Shown here piece after piece: positions 58,237 to 64,000 of a stretch of 64,000 nt of DNA; the first letter of the stretch is position 1, and every line of letters starts with the position of its first letter. The DNA comes from Siphonodentalium dalli (taxonomy: Eukaryota; Mollusca; Scaphopoda; Gadilida; Siphonodentaliidae): the NCBI GenBank assembly GCA_032622095.1, contig CP136066.1, positions 170,696,664 through 170,760,663 on the forward strand. Direction: 5' to 3'. The position numbers and the translations under genes are program-made. Below the pieces are notes generated by a model. The model made no database searches. It was not told the origin of the DNA and saw nothing but the letters and a program-made list of their open reading frames with translations.

Positions 58237-61015
58237 CTAGCAGGTTAGCCCGCCACTGGCGGCATTCGTCTCATGGCTTTGTTTCAGAAACATGACATTT
58301 TTTTAATTTAACCAAATTTCAAGTCGATAGCTCCACCCGTTTCCGATATCTGGTCTGCGCATACGCGAAGCTTGCGTCGCACGGGCTCGGCGACCCGATA
58401 AAATTCGTACCCTGGGCAAGATACATTCACATACCAAATTTCAAGTCGATAGCTCCATCGGTTTCCGTGATCTCGTCTGCGCTTGCGTCGCACGGACTCG
58501 GCGACCCGATAAAATTTGTATCCGGGGCAAGATACATTCACATAGCAAATTTCAAGTCGATAGCTCCACCCGTTTGCGAGATAACGCATTCTTTGTTTTT
58601 CAATGAGTTAATTCATGGTACCCGTCCTCCCCGTCCTAAACTTCAGAGCGGACAGTCAATTAATCCCGTCGTGAAATCCCTCTGCATAATATTTCGAGCT
58701 CTTAGATCAATTCTGCCTTTTTAGTTGCATTTCGTCCGCATCCGTATTTCGGACGCATGTGGTCAGTCGTTTAGCCACGTCCATTGGAATCCGCATCGGA
58801 CGCATGGGGTATCGTTTAGCCACGTCCATTGCAATAAAGAGCGTTAATTGTTAAAACCTCCGTATAAGGTATAGATAAAGAGCGTTATTGCCTTAACCCC
58901 CGCCGTGCCTTTGCGGTGATTTGGGAGTGGATAGAGGGTGCTCAGAGCTTCTCGAAAACACTACTACGGCGGAGTCGGTGAAATTTTACACTTACATACG
59001 AAATTTGATCTCAATCTGTACACGCGTTTTGGATTCTATGAAGTACACACACACATATATACACACATATATACGAAGTCTCAAAATATATAGTATAGAC
59101 TAGCAGGTTAGCCCGCCACTGGCGGCATTCGTCTCATGGCTTTGTTTCAGAAACATGACACCCGCCACTGGCGGCATTCGTCTCATGGCTTTGTTTCAGA
59201 AACATGACATTTTTTTAAATTTAACCAAATTTCAAGTCGATAGCTCCACCCGTTTCCGAGATCTGGTCTGCGCATGCGCGAAGCTGGCGTCCCACGGACT
59301 CGGCAACCCGATAAAATTTGTATCCGGGGCAAGATACATTCACATACCAAATTTCAAGTCGATAGCTCCACCGGTTTCCGAGATCTCGTCTGGGCATGCG
59401 CGAAGCTGGCGTCGTACGGACTCGGCGACCCGATAAAATTTGTATCCGGGGCAAGATACATTCACATACCAAATTTCAAGTCGATAGCTCCACCGGTTTC
59501 CGAGATCTCGTCTGCGCATGCGCGAAGCTGGCGGCCCACGGACTCGGCGACCCGATAAAATTTGTATCCGGGGCAAGATACATTCACATAGCAAATTTCA
59601 AGTCGATAGCTCCACCCGTTTGCGAGATAACGCATTCTTTGTTTTTCAATGAGTTAATTCACGGTACCCGTCCTCCCCGTCATAAATTTCAGAGCGGACA
59701 GTCAATTAATCCCGTCGTGAAATCCCTCTGCATAATATTTCGAGCTCTTAGATCAATTCTGCCTTTTTAGTTGCATTTCGTCCGCATCCGTATTTCGGAC
59801 GCATGGTGTCAGTCGTTTAGCCACGTCCATTGGAATCCGCATCGGACGCATAGGGTATCGTTTAGCCACGTCCACTGCAATAAAGAGCGTTAATTGTTAA
59901 AACCTCCGTATAAGGTATAGATAAAGAGCGTTCTTGCCTTAACCCCCCGAAGTGCCTTTGCGGTGATTTGGGAGTGGATAAAGGGTGCTCAGAGCTTATC
60001 GAAAACACGACTACGGCGGTGTCGGTGTGATTTTACACTTACATACGAAATTTGATCTCAATCTGTACACGCGTTTTGGATTCTATGAAGTACACACATA
60101 TATATAAACGAAGTCTCAAAATATATAGTATAGACTAGCAGGTTAGCCCGCCACCGGCGGCTTGTCCGAAACATGACATTTTTAAAATATTTTTTTTTAA
60201 TTTTTAGCTCCACGCGTTTCAATAAGAAAAATTTGTACCCGGTAGCTCCACCCGTTTCCGAGATCTGGTCTGCGCATGCGCGAAGCTGGCGTCGCACGGA
60301 CTCGGCGACCCGATAAAATTTGTACCCGGCGCAAGATACATTCACATAGCAAATTTCAAGTCGATAGCTCCACCCGTTTCCGAGATCTCGTCTGCGCATG
60401 CGCGAATCTGGCGTCGCACGGGCTCGGCGACCCGATACAATTCGTATCCGGGGCAAGATACATTCACATAACAAATTTCAAGTCGATAGCTCCACCCGTT
60501 TGCGAGATAACGCATTCTTTGTTTTTCAATGAGTTAATTCATGGTACCCGTCCTCCCCGTCCTAAACTTCAGAGCGGACAGTCAATTAATCCCGTCGTGA
60601 AATCCCTCTGCATAATATTTCGAGCTCTTAGATCAATTCTGCCTTTTTAGTTGCATTTCGTCCGCATCCGTATTTCGGACGCATGGGGTCAGTCGTTTAG
60701 CCACGTCCATTGGAATCCGCATCGGACTCATGGGGTATCGTTTAGCCACGTCCATTGCAATAAAGAGCGTTAGTTGTTAAAACCTCCGTACAAGGTATAG
60801 ATAAAGAGCATTGTTGCCTTAACCCCCGCCGTGCCTTTGCGGTGATTTGGGAGTGGATAAAGGGTGCTCAGAGCTTCTCGAAAACACGACTACGGCGGTG
60901 TCGGTGTGATTTTACACTTACATAGGAAGTTTGAGCTCAATCTTTACACGCGTTTTGGATTCTATGAAGTACACACACACATATATACGAAGTCTCAAAA
61001 TATATAGTATAGATA
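58237..61015 (+). repeat. Three head-to-tail units of 0.86-1.03 kb with internal 122-bp subrepeats
   Basis: Unit starts at about 58237, 59100 and 60134 read ACTAGCAGGTTAGCCCGCCA. Each unit then holds 2-3 copies of a 122-bp subrepeat (AAATTTCAAGTCGATAGCTC, CACCCGTTTCCGAGATCTCG, TCTGCGCATGCGCGAAGCTG, GCGACCCGATAAAATTTGTA). It continues with a TTTTTCAATGAGTTAATTC segment, CGTTTAGCCACGTCCATTG twice, two ATAAAGAGCGTT-like motifs, and an ACACACATATATACGAAGTC tail. Near-identity between units points to recent tandem amplification. The overlapping frames on both strands are created by the subrepeat and are not genes. Confidence 0.9.
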
Positions 61016-61025
61016 GATAGATATA

Positions 61026-64000
61026 TGTATGAATCATTGATTCTCATTATCATAATTGTGACGAGTTATCTCTTAATAAGTATTGTGTATGTCTCATTGA
61101 TTCTCCGTTATCATAACTGTGATGAGTTATCTCTTATTTAGTATTGTATAGGTCTCATTGATTCTCATTATCATAATTGTGATGAGTTATCACTTATTGA
61201 GTATTGTGTGGGTCTCATTGATTCTCCGTTATCATAATTGTGATGAGTTACCTCTTATTAAGTATTGTGTAGGTCTCATTGCTTCTCATTATCATAACTG
61301 TGATGAGTTATCTCTTATTAAGTATTGTGTAGGTCTCATTGATTCTCATTATCATAATTGTGATGAGTTATCTCTTATTAAGTATTGTGTAGGTCTCATT
61401 GATTCTCATTATCATAATTGTGATGAGTCATCTCTTATTAAGTATTGTGTAGGTCTCATTGATTCCCATTATCATGATTGTGATGCGTTATCTCTTATTA
61501 ATTATTGTATATTTCTCATTGATTCCCATTATCATAATTGTGATGAGTTATCTTTTATTAAGTATTATGAGGTCTCAATGATTCTCATTATCATAATTGT
61601 GACGAGTTATCTCTTATTAATTATTGTGTAGGTCTCATTGATTCTCATTATCATAATTGTGAAGAGTTATCTCTTATTAATTATTGTGTAGGTCTCATTG
61701 ATTCTCATCATCATAATTGTGAAGAGTTATCTCTTATTAATTATTGTGTAGGTCTCATTGATTCTCATTATCATAATTGTGATGAGTTATCTCTTATTAA
61801 GTATTGTGTAGGTCTCATTGATTCTCATTATCATAATTGTGATGAGTTATCTGTTATTAAGTATTGTGTAGGTCTCATTGATTCTCATTATCATAATTGT
61901 GATGAGTTATCTCTTAATAAGTATTGTGTAGGTCTCATTGATTCTCATTATCATAATTGTGACGAGTTATCTCTTATTAAGTATTGTTTAGGTTGCATTG
62001 ATTCTCATTATCATAATCGTGACGATTTATCTCTTATTAAGTATTGTGTAGGTCTCATTGATTCTCATTATCATAATTGTGATGAGTTATCTCTTAATAA
62101 GTATTGTGTAGGTCTCATTGATTCTCATTATCATAATTGTGATGAGTTATCTCTTAATAAGTATTGTGTAGGTCTCATTGATTCTCATTATCATAATTGT
62201 GATGAGTTATCTCTTAATAAGTATTGTGTAGGTCTCATTGATTCTCATTATCATAATTGTGATGAGTTATCTCTTAGTAAGTATTGTGTGGGTCTCATTG
62301 ATTCTCATTATCATAATTGTGATGAGTTATCTCTTAATAAGTATTGTGTAGGTCTCATTGATTCTCATTATCATAATCGTGACGATTTATCTCTTATTAA
62401 GTATTGTGTTTGTCTCATTATCATCATTGTGACGAGTTATCTCTTATTAAGTATTGTGTAGGTCTCATTGATTCTCATTATCATAATTGTGATGAGTTAT
62501 CTCTTATTAAGTATTGTGTTGGTCTCATTGATTCTCATTATCATAAGTGTGATGAGTTATCTCTTATTAAGTATTGTGCATGTCTCATTGATTCCCATTA
62601 TCATAATTGTGATGAGTTATCTCTTATTAAGTATTGTTTAGGTTGCATTGATTCTCATTATCATAATCGTGACGATTTATCTCTTATTAAGTATTGTGTA
62701 GGTCTCATTGATTCTCATTATCATAATTGTGATGAGTTATCTCTTAATAAGTATTGTGTAGGTCTCATTGATTCTCATTATCATAATTGTGATGAGTTAT
62801 CTCTTAATAAGTATTGTGTAGGTCTCATTGATTCTCATTATCATAATTGTGATGAGTTATCTCTTAATAAGTATTGTGTAGGTCTCATTGATTCTCATTA
62901 TCATAATTGTGATGAGTTATCTCTCAATAAGTATTGTGTGGGTCTCATTGATTCTCATTATCATAATTGTGATGAGTTATCTCTTAATAAGTATTGTGTA
63001 GGTCTCATTGATTCTCATTATCATAATCGTGACGATTTATCTCTTATTAAGTATTGTGTTGGTCTCATTATCATCATTGTGACGAGTTATCTCTTATTAA
63101 GTATTGTGTAGGTCTCATTGATTCTCATTATCATAATTGTGATGAGTTATCTCTTATTAAGTATTGTGTTGGTCTCATTGATTCTCATTATCATAAGTGT
63201 GATGAGTTATCTCTTATTAAGTATTGTGCATGTCTCATTGATTCCCATTATCATAATTGTGATGAGTTATCTCTTAATAAGTATTGTGTAGGTCTCATTG
63301 ATTCTCATTATCATAATTGTGATGAGTTATCTCTTAATAAGTATTGTGTAGGTCTCATTGATTCTCATTATCATAATTGTGATGAGTTATCTCTTAATAA
63401 GTATTGTGTAGGTCTCATTGATTCTCATTATCATAATTGTGATGAGTTATCTCTTGATAAGTATTGTGTAGGTCTCATTGATTCTCATTATCATAATTGT
63501 GATGAGTTATCTCTTAATAAGTATTGTGTAGGTCTCATTGATTCTCATTATCATAATCGTGACGATTTATCTCTTATTAAGTATTGTGTTGGTCTCATTA
63601 TCATCATTGTGACGAGTTATCTCTTATTAAGTATTGTGTAGGTCTCATTGATTCTCATTATCATAATTGTGATGAGTTATCTCTTATTAAGTATTGTGTT
63701 GGTCTCATTGATTCTCATTATCATAATTGTGATGAGTTATCTCTTATTAAGTATTGTGCATGTCTCATTGATTCCCATTATCATAATTGTGATGAGTTAT
63801 CTCTTATTAAGTATTGTGTTGGTCTCATTGATTCCCGTTACCATAATTGTGATGAGTTATCTCTTATTAAGTATTGTGTATGTCTCATTGATTCTCATTA
63901 TCATAATTGTGATGAGTTATCTCTTATTAAGTATTGTGTGCGTCTCATTGATTCTCATTATCATAATTGTGATGAGTTATCTCTTAATAAGTATTGTGTA
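61026..64000 (+). repeat. 60-bp satellite array, about 50 copies, running off the window
   Basis: The monomer reads GTCTCATTGATTCTCATTAT, then CATAATTGTGATGAGTTATC, then TCTTATTAAGTATTGTGTAG. Period 60 is a multiple of three, so frames stay open for 150-235 codons without meaning. A marked variant monomer lacking 10 bp (GTCTCATTATCATCATTGTG) appears near 62410, 63061 and 63591. It is preceded each time by an ATCGTGACGATTTATC monomer and followed by an ordered set (AAGTGTGATG, GTGCATGTCTC), which shows higher-order repetition. The array starts directly after the 0.9-kb units. Confidence 0.97.

Noticed and set aside
58308-60650. Overlapping frames of 80-138 codons on both strands
   Set aside because: They are translations of the 122-bp subrepeat and its flanks. 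Both strands stay open equally, and the same happens in the inverted cluster at 51303-51757.
61158-63641. Open frames of 157-235 codons with 20-residue repeats (HYHNCDELSLIKYC type)
   Set aside because: They follow from the 60-bp satellite, whose period is divisible by three. The frame has no start context, domain or change in codon pattern, and it breaks wherever a monomer has an indel.

Overview
The window is AT-rich, intron-bearing and very repeat-dense, so it is animal nuclear DNA. It most likely comes from a marine invertebrate, with a bivalve or other mollusc as the best guess. The guess rests on three things: a Mab-21/cGAS-like receptor gene of the kind greatly expanded in bivalves, a secreted PAN-WSC protein, and very many short non-autonomous DNA transposons and satellites. 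No sequence search was possible, so the species is inference.

Only a few parts look protein-coding. On the minus strand, three phase-compatible exons at 26571-26877, 21184-21324 and 7426-7592 join into a signal peptide, a PAN/Apple-type domain and a complete eight-cysteine WSC domain. Their introns are about 5.2 kb and 13.6 kb and are packed with transposons. A second minus-strand gene at 53067-55046 encodes a Mab-21 domain protein of the cGAS-like receptor class. It is interrupted by one in-frame TAG after 504 residues, with 154 more open codons in the same frame. A third minus-strand locus at 46109-47898 encodes a protein of roughly 50- and 31-residue repeats with a Tudor/SH3-like end, broken by two TGA codons and a frameshift. 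Two small fragments were also found: a PAN-like piece at 30368-30505 on the plus strand, and a Myb/SANT-like piece at 34185-34379 inside a terminal-inverted-repeat element.

Most of 1-43 kb is mobile DNA. The most striking family carries a nearly perfect 69-bp palindrome, usually twice and in opposite orientation. That palindrome sits inside three different kinds of terminal inverted repeat: two piggyBac-like with TTAA targets, and one with TA targets. Another block (9.0-11.2 kb) is built of palindromes centred on CTTAAG inside nested inverted-repeat elements. Other elements are a hairpin-bearing element at 1.2-1.6 kb, a roughly 2-kb element carrying a tRNA-like SINE at 14.2-16.3 kb, a 145-bp TA-target element present twice, and a nested insertion at 37.5-38.8 kb.

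The last 8 kb are satellite-like: degenerate ~270-bp units (about 56.5-58.2 kb), three 0.86-1.03-kb units carrying 122-bp subrepeats (58.2-61.0 kb), then a 60-bp satellite with higher-order structure that runs off the right edge. Long open frames there are by-products of repeat lengths divisible by three. Nothing in the window shows the genes working in one pathway. The Mab-21 protein would be cytosolic and the PAN-WSC protein secreted.
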